Positions 1 through 9,605 of a stretch of DNA of 64,000 nt are shown here, piece after piece (position 1 is the stretch's first letter; the number at the start of each line of letters is the position of its first letter). A program made the position numbers and the translations under genes. Below the pieces are notes generated by a model that was not told the origin of the DNA, made no database searches, and worked only from the letters and a program-made list of their open reading frames with translations. Origin of the DNA: Lewinellaceae bacterium (GTDB lineage: Bacteria > Bacteroidota > Bacteroidia > Chitinophagales > Saprospiraceae); assembly GCA_016712415.1 (NCBI GenBank), contig JADJRC010000016.1:1-64000 (forward strand), written 5' to 3'.

Positions 1-111
1 CGTATCCTTATGCCAAATCTTTACAACATCCTGTCCCATCACGTCGCCCAGCACGTGCACCATATCATCGTCGCAATTGGAACCGGGGAAAACGATAACG
101 CCAAATTTCAT
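1..111 (-). CDS. purQ: Phosphoribosylformylglycinamidine synthase subunit PurQ, N-terminal part
   Basis: Only the first 37 codons are in the window; the gene runs off the left edge. The translation begins MKFGVIVFPGSNCDDDMVHV and ends near WHKD, the characteristic start of the PurQ glutamine amidotransferase, with the Rossmann-like first strand and the conserved FPGSNCD turn. PurQ supplies ammonia to PurL for the fourth step of purine synthesis. The catalytic Cys-His-Glu residues lie outside the window. It starts 41 bases after the membrane-protein gene that precedes it on the same strand and may be cotranscribed with it. Confidence 0.9.
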   Translation of the reverse strand, partial: MKFGVIVFPGSNCDDDMVHVLGDVMGQDVVKIWHKDT

Positions 112-152
112 GGTTGACTCTGTGTTTATTCAGGAGCCGGCAGTACGCCGTC

Positions 153-1193
153 CTATGATGTAAAAGGGAAAAATTGAATAAATAATACAAAACAAAGCAG
201 CAAAAGATGGAATACCTCGGCCAGCGCTTTGTTCTTCATGGCTGAAAAGGTCATGGACAAAAAGATGCCCATCGACGGCATCAACAAGAACAGGTGTACC
301 GGCGGCGCCTTGCTTTGCAGCAACAACGTAAGGCCGGCGGCAAAAAGAAACCAGTACAAAACGCCGACATACTTCTGCATTTGTATCAGTTTCCGGAAGG
401 AATAGGTGCCGTAACTCAGCAACACGATGACAAATAACAAACCCATCATGATGCTTTCAACTATGGTAAAATAGCCGAAACTGGAATCGAACTGGTAGCG
501 ATGGAACAACCCGTTGAACTGAACACCCCAGAACTCCCCTCCCCGGTCGGTCCAGAAATACCAGAGCCAGGCGAGAAAAACCGGCGTTGCCACACCGGTC
601 AGCAAAACCAGCAATTCTCTAAAATTAAACGCCCGCATAATATTGATCCCTGCAAAAACAGCCACAAGCAGGAAAACGGCAGGAGGATAGAACAAGGAGG
701 CTACTGTAGTCCAAAAGGCTGCATCGAAGATCAGCGCGGTGGCACTGGGCTGTTTGTAGGTGCTGAAAACGCGCCGGAGTACCATCGGGATAAACGTCAC
801 GGCAACCAGGGGCGGCGACAGGTACAGGAAATCGGGCAGGCAAACAGCCACCAGCGCATAAAAAAGCCCCGGAAGCCAGTTCCGGTCGCCCAGCATCCGG
901 AATTCATCGGCCAGCATGTTGACTGCGAGTGCCTGGATAAATACCAGCACTGTGGCGCTGATGGCCGAATAAAGGGGATGCTGACCCAGCCAGTCGAACC
1001 ACATGCGGTACAGCGCCCCGCTGTCTACCACATCTTCACCCGGAGCCGGCCAATAGCCGGTCAGAGAAGCGAGGTGCGTCAATCCGACATAAATTGCCAG
1101 AAATATTGCAGTGGTAAACTGGTTATTGCGGAACAGGCTCAGCACAGGAAGTAGTATAAAGCGCGAAGTTCCACAAAAGGACGTAAAGGGCAA
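153..1193 (-). CDS. Multipass inner membrane protein, DUF6427-like
   Basis: Up to 346 residues, very hydrophobic, with about eight to ten predicted membrane spans and no globular domain. The phrase LFRNNQFTTAIFLAIYV near the start resembles the Bacteroidota family DUF6427, whose function is unknown; this assignment is from memory. The upstream 16 codons contain no membrane segment, and a GTG at 1145 giving MLSLFRNNQ fits the family start better than the ATG at 1193. It lies 23 bases downstream of the SprB-repeat gene and 41 bases upstream of purQ, all on the minus strand. Confidence 0.6.
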   Translation of the reverse strand: MPFTSFCGTSRFILLPVLSLFRNNQFTTAIFLAIYVGLTHLASLTGYWPAPGEDVVDSGALYRMWFDWLGQHPLYSAISATVLVFIQALAVNMLADEFRMLGDRNWLPGLFYALVAVCLPDFLYLSPPLVAVTFIPMVLRRVFSTYKQPSATALIFDAAFWTTVASLFYPPAVFLLVAVFAGINIMRAFNFRELLVLLTGVATPVFLAWLWYFWTDRGGEFWGVQFNGLFHRYQFDSSFGYFTIVESIMMGLLFVIVLLSYGTYSFRKLIQMQKYVGVLYWFLFAAGLTLLLQSKAPPVHLFLLMPSMGIFLSMTFSAMKNKALAEVFHLLLLCFVLFIQFFPFTS

Positions 1194-1215
1194 ATGAGAA
1201 TGGTGAAAAACTGCA

Positions 1216-4200
1216 TTATTGCTGTGATTTTATCAACCGGAGTGTTTGTGCCTCGCCACTTTCGAGCCTGATCCGGATAAAGTATATGCCTGCAGGTAAA
1301 CGCTCCAAATCAAGCGGAACGGCGTGTGCCGTACTACGCGTGTCAACTTCCAGTCTATACACCTGCCTGCCCAACTGGTCGTACATCGAAATATCCGGCG
1401 CCGATGCCTGTGTCATTTCCAGGCTGAGCAATGCCGTACCCGTTGCAGGGTTGGGCGCAATGCTCAGGCCCTTCCATGCCGCCGGTTGCGAGGCGCCAGT
1501 TGTGCCTGCGAAAACCTCCAGCACCAGTTTGCACCCGTTGATATCTGTAATCGACACCGTGTAATGACCTGTAGCCAGCCCAGTTGCTATGGGGCCGGTC
1601 TGGTTGCCGCTGGCGGCATCCCAGACGACGTCGTAGGGCGCCGTTCCACCAGAAATGTTGAGTGCAACCGTCCAGCCGCCGGCAACCGAATCAACGGTCC
1701 AGCTTGCCGCGAGCACAGGCGGTTGACCGATAGTAAACGGGTAGTAGTTAAAACACCCAACGGCATCGGTCAGGGTCAGGGTATAGTTACCCGCAGGCAA
1801 GTTCTCCAATTGCGCGCCGCTCTGGGCGTTGCTCCAGAAATAGCCGTAAGGCGGCGTGCCTCCACCGGCCTGCACTGTGATCGTGCCGTTATTTTGTCCG
1901 AAACAAAGCACGTCGGTTGCCGATCCGGTCAGTTGGAGCGGCGATGCAAGCGCCTGAATTTCGTAGACAGGCGTCGCTTTCGTACAGCCGGCGGCATCGG
2001 TGACTGTAAGTTGGTAGTTTCCATCAGGCAGCCCGGCAACAGAGGCGGTTTGCTGCCCGCTGCTCCATTGGTATTGCGTCGGCGGCGTTCCTCCGTTGAT
2101 GTGTAAAAATATGGCGCCTTGCTCCAGTCCGCATTTATCCTGAACAATGGAGTCCAGGGTAACCACAATGCCCAGCGAAGGCTGGGAAATAACCACTGCC
2201 GGCGATACCACCTTGCAGTCCCTGAAATCGGTGACCGTGAGCATGTAAGTCCCGGCGGGTATTTGACTCAGATTCTGCGTCGTGGCGCCATTATTCCAAA
2301 GGAAAGTAAAGGGGGGCAAGCCGCCTGAAAGCTGGGTCAGGATGGCGCCGGTGCTGTCGCCTTTGCACGCGACATTGGTCTGTGAGGCGACGTTGAAAAG
2401 GATCACTGGCGCTTCTTCGATCAGGTATTGTTCCGAAACCGCCACACAGCCGGTAGCGTCCGTGATCGTTACAGTGTAAACACCTCCCGATAGCGCAGTC
2501 GCCTGGTCAATCGGCGCCGGAATGTTGTTGTGTACCCCTATGGGTGGCGACCAGGCAAACTGGTAGGGCGGTGTACCGTTGGAGGCCATGACCACAATCT
2601 TTCCGTCGTCAGTGCCGGGGCACTTAACAGGCTGTATCTCAATTGTTTGTACGGAAAAGGATTTTCCCTTGTCGATCACCGTCAAATTATTGAGGATTTG
2701 TGCGCATCCAATCGCATCGAGCACCGTCACGCTGTAGGCTCCTTCCTGAAGAAAATACAGGTTTTGGGTCGTGTCGCCGGTGTTCCAGAAATACCTGTAA
2801 GGTGGAATGCCACCGGAAACGGCCAGTGTTATAGTGCCTGTCAGCACGCCGAAACAGGGGATATCCGTAACAATCGGTGTTACGACCAGTGCAGGCGGCT
2901 CGGTGACGGTCAATGGCCCAAACAGATAGGTGCAACCGTTGTTATCGGTGACGGTGAGGGTAAAAGTGCCGGCAGGGATGGCAGGCAGGTCTTCCGTTAC
3001 CGCCCCGTTGCTCCAGGCAAAGGTATAGGGCTGTGCGCCTCCGGTAGTGTAGATATCGATGCTGCCGTTCGGTTCTTTGGCGCATGCGGCATTTTGTTGG
3101 CCGATCAGGGTTACACCCAACGGTGATTTTGGCTGCTCGATCGAAAAGGTATCGCTGATCGCACAGCCGCGACTGTCGCGAACCTGTAAAATATATTGTC
3201 CTGCCGGCACAAGCGTCAGTGGCAGGTTTCCGGCTATACCGTTCCAGGTTACCTCCAGATCGCCTTCTCCGCCGCTAACGCCGACATCGATTTGCCCTGT
3301 GCTATCGCCGTAACAAGCGACGGGTGTAATCCCGTTCAGAGCGAGCGTCAGCAGTTGCGGCGCATCAAGGACAATATTGTTCAACAACAGCGTACAGCCC
3401 TGTGCATCCGTAACCGTCAAACCGTACACACCGGCGATCTGGTCGCTCAGAATATTCTGCCCGGCGCCGGATTGCCCGGTATTCCAGCTATAATGATAGG
3501 GCATGACGCCGCCGCCAATGATGGCTTCTATGCGGCCGTCGTTGGCTCCGATGCAGGTAGGATTTGTTTTCAGCAATTCATCAAGGGTCAACGCGGCGGG
3601 TTGCATAACCGTGGCGGCAAATGTTTTCGTACAGCCGTTGGCATCTGTTACGGTTGCGTTGTAGTTGCCGGCAGCAAGGCTGCTCAACGACGGCGTTGTC
3701 GCGCCGTTGTCCCACGACACCTGGTAAGGCATTGTTCCACCTGAAATATTGATCGAAAGCGCGCCGCTATTACCTCCAAAACACGTTACATGCTGTATGG
3801 AATTCTGGGAAACGAGCAGTTCTGAAGGTTGCGCAATGGTATATATCGGTGAGGTGAACGTGCAGCCGTTAGCGTCGGTTATCGTTGTCGAATATGTGCC
3901 TGCGGCTACATTCTGAATGTCTTCCGTGTTGGCGCTGTTCGACCAATTGGACTGATATGGCGGTGTTGCGCCGAAGATGGCCAGATCGACGAGTCCGGAA
4001 TTGCCGCCAAAACAGCCTACGTCGTGCAAGTCGTTCTGTATGATTTGGATGGGCGCAGGTGCGGCGACCTCCAGGTTGTTGACGATCTGGGTGCAACTAC
4101 CGTCGGTGATCGTAACGGAGTACATGCCTCCGGGCAGGTTGGTGATCGAGGCGGTCGACTGGTTGTTGCTCCATTGAAATACCGGCGCAACGCCGTTTAC

Positions 4201-7200
4201 ATTCAGCGAAATACTGCCCGTGGCATCGCCGGGACAACTTACGCCGACAATTGTATCCACATCCACGGTAAGTCCGGGCGCATTGAGCACAATCTGCGGC
4301 AAGGTCATGGAACAACCGCCGGAGGCGTCCGTAATGGTAATTCGATACCCGCCTTGTTTCAATCCGGTTATGGTACCCGAGCCGTTGATTCCCGGCAAAC
4401 TCCCCGCACTTGCTCCCGACCATGAAAAGGTGTACGGCGGGATACCGTTCTGGGGGTGCAGGGTTATGCTGCCGTTGGTGCCGCCGCATACGCCGGGATT
4501 TACAACGCTCTCGATCGTTGTCTGGGTTACATTGTTCAGGGTATACACTTTGATCGAGCGTACGGCCGTGCACCCGTTTGTATCCGTCACGGTAACGATA
4601 TAGGTCGTCGTTGTTCCGGGCATGGCACTCGCCTGTACAGGTATGGTCTGGAAATTAAGTCCGTTGCTCCATACATAGGTAAAGGGTGAAGCGCCGGTGG
4701 CCGTGGCCGTCAGGTTCAGCGTTTTATTGCGACAAATAGTGATGGAGTCGCCCTGCGCGATTTGCAAGGATGGCGGCGGAAAAACCGTCGCCGTTACGGA
4801 TGCCGTGTCTTTACATCCGGCTCCCGTCGTGCTTAATATGTAATATATCGTGGTGGCCGGCGGTACAATGACCGGCGAGGAAAGTTGGTTGCCCGGAACC
4901 AGCGGCTGCGCAAAATAATAGGTCAGCACTCCGTTTGCACCGGCGGTGTCGGTCAAAGGCAGGGCGCCCAGGTCGAGTACGCCGCCGGTACACAGCGTCG
5001 GGGCTGCGACAAGCGAAAGCGCGGGTGTCGGATTTACTGTTGCTGTAACGGCTGTGCGCGTGCTCGCGCAACCGCCGCCGGAAACAACGATCGAGTCGAG
5101 CAGGAAGAACGTCGTGCCCGACTGGAGGTTGTTGATGGACAAGGTGCTTCCTGTTGCGACCGGAACACCGCCCGAAGGGCTGTCGAACCAGAAAAACTGA
5201 CCGGTCGGTGTTCCGTTTGCCGAGAGTGTTACGGGCAATCCGGCACAGACCACGGCGCCGGTACCAGCCGGCGCGGCGATAAAACTGTCGTCGGCCGGGC
5301 CGTTGCAGTTTTCATCTTTGCCGTTGCACAAAATCTCGACGGCGCTTGGGTAACTGGTATCATCGCCATCGTCGCAGTCGGTGTTATTCAGGACATAGCC
5401 CGGCGGCGTGTTCGGATTGCAGAGGATGACCCGTTGCGCCGGGTCGCCGAATCCGTCGCCGTCTGCATCGCGGAAATATTCAAAATCAGGGGTGCCGGCT
5501 TCCGTGGAGCCGTAGAAGGTCAGGTTATCGATGGCGATATCGCCGTAGGCGCCGAATACGCCTGTTGCGACCAGTTGGAAGAGTGCAATTTGTCCGTCAT
5601 AAGCGCTCAGGTCGACATATTCCCGCCGCCATTGTTTCCCTCTGTTTCCCGACCAGGTTTTTACCGGCAACCAGTTTTGTCCGCCATCTGTGGACGCCTG
5701 CAGGGCCAGGCTGCTCATCAGTCCGGTTTTGGTGTTCATATACAGGTCGAACGAGAAGTGGCAGGGTTGCGACGTCGGAGCATTCACCAATATGCACAGG
5801 GTTCGCAGGATCGCTTTTTTCCCGTTGGCGCCCGTAGGCGAGCAGGAGTTGCGGAAATAGAGGTAATTGCCGTTTCCTTCCGGTGCAGCGGGGGGGCCTG
5901 CCACCGGATAGGTCAGACCATATCCCGTCCACACCTTCCATTCGTAGTCGTCGTCGGGCACGTTTTGCCAGAGACCCGGAAGCGGGCAGGGGTCGGCGCA
6001 CCCTGCGGTACAGGTCATCAGCGTATCGGCATTTTCGAGCAGCGTAGGGGGGCAATTGGTGAAAAAGCCGGTCAGGTTGCTGTTGGGTCCCCATACGCCC
6101 GGGGCGCATTGGCGGCGGAGATACACCTGGTATTGCACTAATGTTGAAAGCCCGTTGAGGGTAAAGGGTTGCATCACCGGCTCCTGTAAAGCGACAACCA
6201 TACCCCCGATTCCTGCGGTACTGCCTGTTCCGGGGAAAAAACCTGCCGGTCCGTATTCGATCAGCACGCTGTCGCCCGGCGCACCGGGCGTCCAGGAAAT
6301 ATCTGCCGATGTTCCGGTGACATTCCCGACGGAAACACCTGCCACTGCCGGGCAGGCCGTCGACGAAAACACCAGCCCGAAGAGGCGAAGTTTGCCCTTG
6401 TCGTTGGTTTTGTTGTCGCATACCTCCAGCAGCCACACCCCGTTTGGGTTTTGGCCGTTGGCGAAAGGTGCGAGCGATTGAAAAGGAATATAGTAACCGG
6501 TAAAATTATCGTGTTCAGCGGCTGCCGACAGTGGCAGCGCGCCCGGTTGTTCGTTTAGTTCGACAAACTGGGCGCAGGGCGTGCCTTCCGGGTTGCCGAT
6601 GTTTTTGTCTCCCGCATTCAGCCCGCCGATAAGTTGTACCCTGGTACTGTCGGGCGACCAAAGCCAGACCCTTAAGTCGGAGCGCCAGGGATGCTCAATC
6701 ACAAGCCGAATACCCGATAGCGATACATCGCCACCCAATGCGTTGCCTGGAGCATCATCTACATGGATTTTGAAAAACTGCCTCCCGCTCGCGCAAGAGG
6801 TGTCCCGCAGATCGAAATTAAGTGGACACGGCCGGGAATTGTTGATATCGGTGGAAAAATTGCGCAGGGCACTCCAGTCGCTGCGGGTACTGTCCGGGCA
6901 AACCGTACGCACGCGAAACCTATACTGTTGCCCGGGTGTAAGTCCGGTCAACACAAGCGGCGGCGCGCCGTTGACCACGTGTGTCGGATTTCCGGTCAGA
7001 GGCTGGGCTGTTTCCCTGATCTCCAGTTCATACAGGTCGCCCACATCGGTCCAGGTAAGCTGGGCGCTGGAATCGGTGATCTGGCTGGCTGACAGCAGTT
7101 CGGGTTGCGGACAGGGGGCAGCGCCATGCATTGGTTCTGTGGAAACCGGGCGACCGGATAAAACCAGGGATTGGGACAACAGCGGCAGTAGCCACAGCAA

Positions 7201-7221
7201 ACGTAAGTAACGAATTGACAT
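1216..7221 (-). CDS. Giant SprB-repeat surface protein with T9SS sorting domain
   Basis: 2001 residues with a signal peptide (MSIRYLRLLWLLPLLSQSLV). In order I see: a fibronectin type III domain (about 38-125), a proprotein-convertase P-type beta domain (about 145-288), a second FN3 (about 290-390), a MAM/jellyroll-like region (about 395-575), a calcium-binding-like DADGDGFGD...TDCDDGD...CNGKDENCNG segment (about 583-645), Ig-like segments, then 13 SprB-type repeats of about 70-80 residues. Each repeat has the pattern CFGGNSG...GGTPPY.F.WSNG.TT...L.AGTY.VTVTDANGC. The last 80 residues (APNPATG...GIYFIRI...LIKSQQ) are a type A T9SS sorting domain. The protein should cross the outer membrane through T9SS and be anchored or released at the surface. 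SprB of Flavobacterium is the gliding adhesin; gliding is not implied here. The frame is intact over 6 kb. Confidence 0.9.
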   Translation of the reverse strand: MSIRYLRLLWLLPLLSQSLVLSGRPVSTEPMHGAAPCPQPELLSASQITDSSAQLTWTDVGDLYELEIRETAQPLTGNPTHVVNGAPPLVLTGLTPGQQYRFRVRTVCPDSTRSDWSALRNFSTDINNSRPCPLNFDLRDTSCASGRQFFKIHVDDAPGNALGGDVSLSGIRLVIEHPWRSDLRVWLWSPDSTRVQLIGGLNAGDKNIGNPEGTPCAQFVELNEQPGALPLSAAAEHDNFTGYYIPFQSLAPFANGQNPNGVWLLEVCDNKTNDKGKLRLFGLVFSSTACPAVAGVSVGNVTGTSADISWTPGAPGDSVLIEYGPAGFFPGTGSTAGIGGMVVALQEPVMQPFTLNGLSTLVQYQVYLRRQCAPGVWGPNSNLTGFFTNCPPTLLENADTLMTCTAGCADPCPLPGLWQNVPDDDYEWKVWTGYGLTYPVAGPPAAPEGNGNYLYFRNSCSPTGANGKKAILRTLCILVNAPTSQPCHFSFDLYMNTKTGLMSSLALQASTDGGQNWLPVKTWSGNRGKQWRREYVDLSAYDGQIALFQLVATGVFGAYGDIAIDNLTFYGSTEAGTPDFEYFRDADGDGFGDPAQRVILCNPNTPPGYVLNNTDCDDGDDTSYPSAVEILCNGKDENCNGPADDSFIAAPAGTGAVVCAGLPVTLSANGTPTGQFFWFDSPSGGVPVATGSTLSINNLQSGTTFFLLDSIVVSGGGCASTRTAVTATVNPTPALSLVAAPTLCTGGVLDLGALPLTDTAGANGVLTYYFAQPLVPGNQLSSPVIVPPATTIYYILSTTGAGCKDTASVTATVFPPPSLQIAQGDSITICRNKTLNLTATATGASPFTYVWSNGLNFQTIPVQASAMPGTTTTYIVTVTDTNGCTAVRSIKVYTLNNVTQTTIESVVNPGVCGGTNGSITLHPQNGIPPYTFSWSGASAGSLPGINGSGTITGLKQGGYRITITDASGGCSMTLPQIVLNAPGLTVDVDTIVGVSCPGDATGSISLNVNGVAPVFQWSNNQSTASITNLPGGMYSVTITDGSCTQIVNNLEVAAPAPIQIIQNDLHDVGCFGGNSGLVDLAIFGATPPYQSNWSNSANTEDIQNVAAGTYSTTITDANGCTFTSPIYTIAQPSELLVSQNSIQHVTCFGGNSGALSINISGGTMPYQVSWDNGATTPSLSSLAAGNYNATVTDANGCTKTFAATVMQPAALTLDELLKTNPTCIGANDGRIEAIIGGGVMPYHYSWNTGQSGAGQNILSDQIAGVYGLTVTDAQGCTLLLNNIVLDAPQLLTLALNGITPVACYGDSTGQIDVGVSGGEGDLEVTWNGIAGNLPLTLVPAGQYILQVRDSRGCAISDTFSIEQPKSPLGVTLIGQQNAACAKEPNGSIDIYTTGGAQPYTFAWSNGAVTEDLPAIPAGTFTLTVTDNNGCTYLFGPLTVTEPPALVVTPIVTDIPCFGVLTGTITLAVSGGIPPYRYFWNTGDTTQNLYFLQEGAYSVTVLDAIGCAQILNNLTVIDKGKSFSVQTIEIQPVKCPGTDDGKIVVMASNGTPPYQFAWSPPIGVHNNIPAPIDQATALSGGVYTVTITDATGCVAVSEQYLIEEAPVILFNVASQTNVACKGDSTGAILTQLSGGLPPFTFLWNNGATTQNLSQIPAGTYMLTVTDFRDCKVVSPAVVISQPSLGIVVTLDSIVQDKCGLEQGAIFLHINGGTPPTQYQWSSGQQTASVAGLPDGNYQLTVTDAAGCTKATPVYEIQALASPLQLTGSATDVLCFGQNNGTITVQAGGGTPPYGYFWSNAQSGAQLENLPAGNYTLTLTDAVGCFNYYPFTIGQPPVLAASWTVDSVAGGWTVALNISGGTAPYDVVWDAASGNQTGPIATGLATGHYTVSITDINGCKLVLEVFAGTTGASQPAAWKGLSIAPNPATGTALLSLEMTQASAPDISMYDQLGRQVYRLEVDTRSTAHAVPLDLERLPAGIYFIRIRLESGEAQTLRLIKSQQ

Positions 7222-7455
7222 GCCTTATGAATAAGTCAGGGTTACCGTTGAACAAAATAATCGAAATTCCGGGGCGACGGTTGTGCCCATGCGTGAACAC
7301 AACAACACTATTTACCAACGGGAGGCGGGAAAGGTGGATTGCACCGGTTTTTGAATAAAAAAACCTGATGCCCACTCCGGTCAAAATTCGGGCCGGAAAA
7401 TACTTGTACCAAACCTGCTTCCACTCGCATGGCGCTATTCCCCGGACAACTTTAC

Positions 7456-7463
7456 TACTTTTG
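7456..7463 (+). promoter_or_regulatory. Probable -7 promoter box for paaZ
   Basis: TACTTTTG fits the Bacteroidota -7 consensus TAnnTTTG and lies 38 bases before the paaZ ATG. I see no clear TTTG -33 box at the usual 17-23 base spacing. Confidence 0.5.
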
Positions 7464-7501
7464 CCGCGCCACAACAATATCGACACTAACCATACCCGAC
7501 C

Positions 7502-9556
7502 ATGCAAAAACTCCACAATTATATTCTCGGCCAATGGGCGCCCGGCGACGGCGACGGTGTGCCGCAATACCACGCCATCACCGGTGCGTTGGTGAGCACC
7601 GCCAGTAGTGAAGGGCTTGATTATGCCGCTATTCTCGATTATGGCCGCAAAAAAGGCGGCCCGGTGCTTCGGCGCATGACCTTTCCCGAGCGCGGGCGTA
7701 TGCTCAAAGCCCTGGCGCTGTATTTACTCGAACGCAAGGAAAAATACTACCAGGTATCACACAAGACCGGCGCTACACGAGCCGATTCGTGGGTCGATAT
7801 TGAAGGCGGTATCGGCAACCTTTTTGCCAACAGCAGCCTCCGCAGAAAATTCCCCGACGAACCGTACTATGTCGAAGGGGAAGCCATACGCCTCTCGAAG
7901 GAAAACACTTTTATCGGGCACCATATTCTGGTACCCAAACACGGTATTGCCGTACACATCAACGCGTATAATTTCCCCATTTGGGGTATGCTGGAAAAAG
8001 TAGCCGTCAACCTCATGGCCGGCGTGCCGGCTGTGGTAAAGCCCAGCGAGCAGACCTCCTACCTCACGGAAGCGATGGTGCGCGACATCATTGCATCGGG
8101 TATTCTGCCGGAAGGCGCCCTGCAACTCGTCGTGGGAACCGGCCGCGGCATCATCGACCCGGTGGGGAGCCAGGATGTGGTGACCTTCACAGGCTCAGCC
8201 GAAACGGGGCGCATCCTGCGCGCGCACCCGTCCATCATCCGCCATTCCGTCCCCTTTACAGTCGAAGCAGATTCCCTGAACGCGGCCATATTGGGCGAAG
8301 ATGCCGTTCCGGGCACCCCCGAATTTGACCTTTTTATCAAGGAATGCCGCCGGGAAATGGTAACCAAAGCCGGGCAGAAATGCACGGCTATCCGCCGCAT
8401 CATCGTACCGGAAAACATGCTTGCGGAGGTGCAGGAGGCGCTTTCAAGGGAACTGGCCAAAACGGTGATCGGCGATCCTGCGGCAGAAGGCGTGCGCATG
8501 GGCGCCCTGATCAACCGGCAGCAACTGGCCCGGGTGCGGGAAAAACTGGCCCTGCTGGCCGGCGAAAACCAGGTCGTTTTCGGCAACCCGGATACCTTCG
8601 AACTGGTGGGCGCAGAGCGGGAAAAGGGCGCTTTTATGCCGCCGGTGCTGCTGCTGAACGACAAGCCCTTTATCAAACAACTGGCCCACGAAACGGAGTG
8701 TTTCGGTCCCGTTTCCACCATAATGCCGTATCAGTCGATCGATCAGGCCATCGAACTGGCGAATATGGGCAAAGGCTCACTGGTGAGTACTATCTGCACC
8801 CTCGACCCAAATATCATGCGTGACTATATACTCGAGGCAGCAGCATTTCACGGCCGTATTATGATCCTCAACCGGACATCCGCCAAGGAGAGCACCGGGC
8901 ACGGCTCACCCATGCCTATGCTGGTGCACGGCGGACCGGGGCACGCCGGTGGCGGCGAGGAGATGGGCGGCATGCGCGGCGTGCTCCATTACATGCAGCG
9001 TACGGCGCTCCAGGGACATCCAACCGACATTACCGCTGTGACCAGGCAATTCCAGGTTGGCGCCGGGCAGACAGAAACACCTGTCCACCCGTTCAAAAAA
9101 TATTTTGACGACCTGTTTGTCGGCGAAACGCTCGTCACGGCCAAACACACGGTTTCCGAGGCAGATATTCATAATTTTGCCAACGTCAGCGGCGATAATT
9201 TTTACGCCCACATGGACGAAACGGCGCTCGAAGGAACACCCTTCACCCGGCGTGTGGCGCATGGCTATTTTGTGCTGTCCAAGGCAGCCGGTTTGTTTGT
9301 AGACGCCAAAAAAGGCCCGGTTTTGCTGAATTACGGTCTGGATGAATGCCGTTTTACCAAACCCGTCTATCCGGGCATGACCATTGGGGTTAAACTGACC
9401 GTGAAGGAAAAAATTGAACAGGAAAGCGACCCGTCCCGCGAGGGCGTAGCGGCAATTCCGCGCGGCATCGTCAAATGGCTTGTTGATGTGTACGACGAAA
9501 CCGGCGAAACGGTGGCGGTGGCGACAATTTTGACGATGGTGCGGAAAAGGGGGTAG
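7502..9556 (+). CDS. paaZ: Bifunctional PaaZ: oxepin-CoA hydrolase / 3-oxo-5,6-dehydrosuberyl-CoA semialdehyde dehydrogenase
   Basis: 684 residues, the usual PaaZ length. Residues 1-515 are an aldehyde dehydrogenase with Glu255 (FTVEADSLN) and catalytic Cys294 (AGQKCTA), matching E256 and C295 of E. coli PaaZ. Residues 530-680 are a MaoC-type hot-dog hydratase with SGDNFYAHMD, containing Asp565 and His570. In phenylacetate catabolism the hydratase half opens the oxepin-CoA ring and the dehydrogenase half oxidises the reactive aldehyde, by substrate channelling. It is followed at once by a conserved gene of unknown function, not by other paa genes; paaA is 47 kb away in this window. Confidence 0.95.
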   Translation: MQKLHNYILGQWAPGDGDGVPQYHAITGALVSTASSEGLDYAAILDYGRKKGGPVLRRMTFPERGRMLKALALYLLERKEKYYQVSHKTGATRADSWVDIEGGIGNLFANSSLRRKFPDEPYYVEGEAIRLSKENTFIGHHILVPKHGIAVHINAYNFPIWGMLEKVAVNLMAGVPAVVKPSEQTSYLTEAMVRDIIASGILPEGALQLVVGTGRGIIDPVGSQDVVTFTGSAETGRILRAHPSIIRHSVPFTVEADSLNAAILGEDAVPGTPEFDLFIKECRREMVTKAGQKCTAIRRIIVPENMLAEVQEALSRELAKTVIGDPAAEGVRMGALINRQQLARVREKLALLAGENQVVFGNPDTFELVGAEREKGAFMPPVLLLNDKPFIKQLAHETECFGPVSTIMPYQSIDQAIELANMGKGSLVSTICTLDPNIMRDYILEAAAFHGRIMILNRTSAKESTGHGSPMPMLVHGGPGHAGGGEEMGGMRGVLHYMQRTALQGHPTDITAVTRQFQVGAGQTETPVHPFKKYFDDLFVGETLVTAKHTVSEADIHNFANVSGDNFYAHMDETALEGTPFTRRVAHGYFVLSKAAGLFVDAKKGPVLLNYGLDECRFTKPVYPGMTIGVKLTVKEKIEQESDPSREGVAAIPRGIVKWLVDVYDETGETVAVATILTMVRKRG

Positions 9557-9605
9557 GTGTTTTGAGTAAATAATGCCCTGTTGTAATACTAAATGAGAAC
9601 TCATA

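Noticed and set aside
4885..6141. 418-codon antisense frame opposite the SprB protein
   Set aside because: Shadow frame in repetitive GC-rich coding DNA; composition (Arg/Gly/Cys-rich) and lack of any motif argue against a gene.
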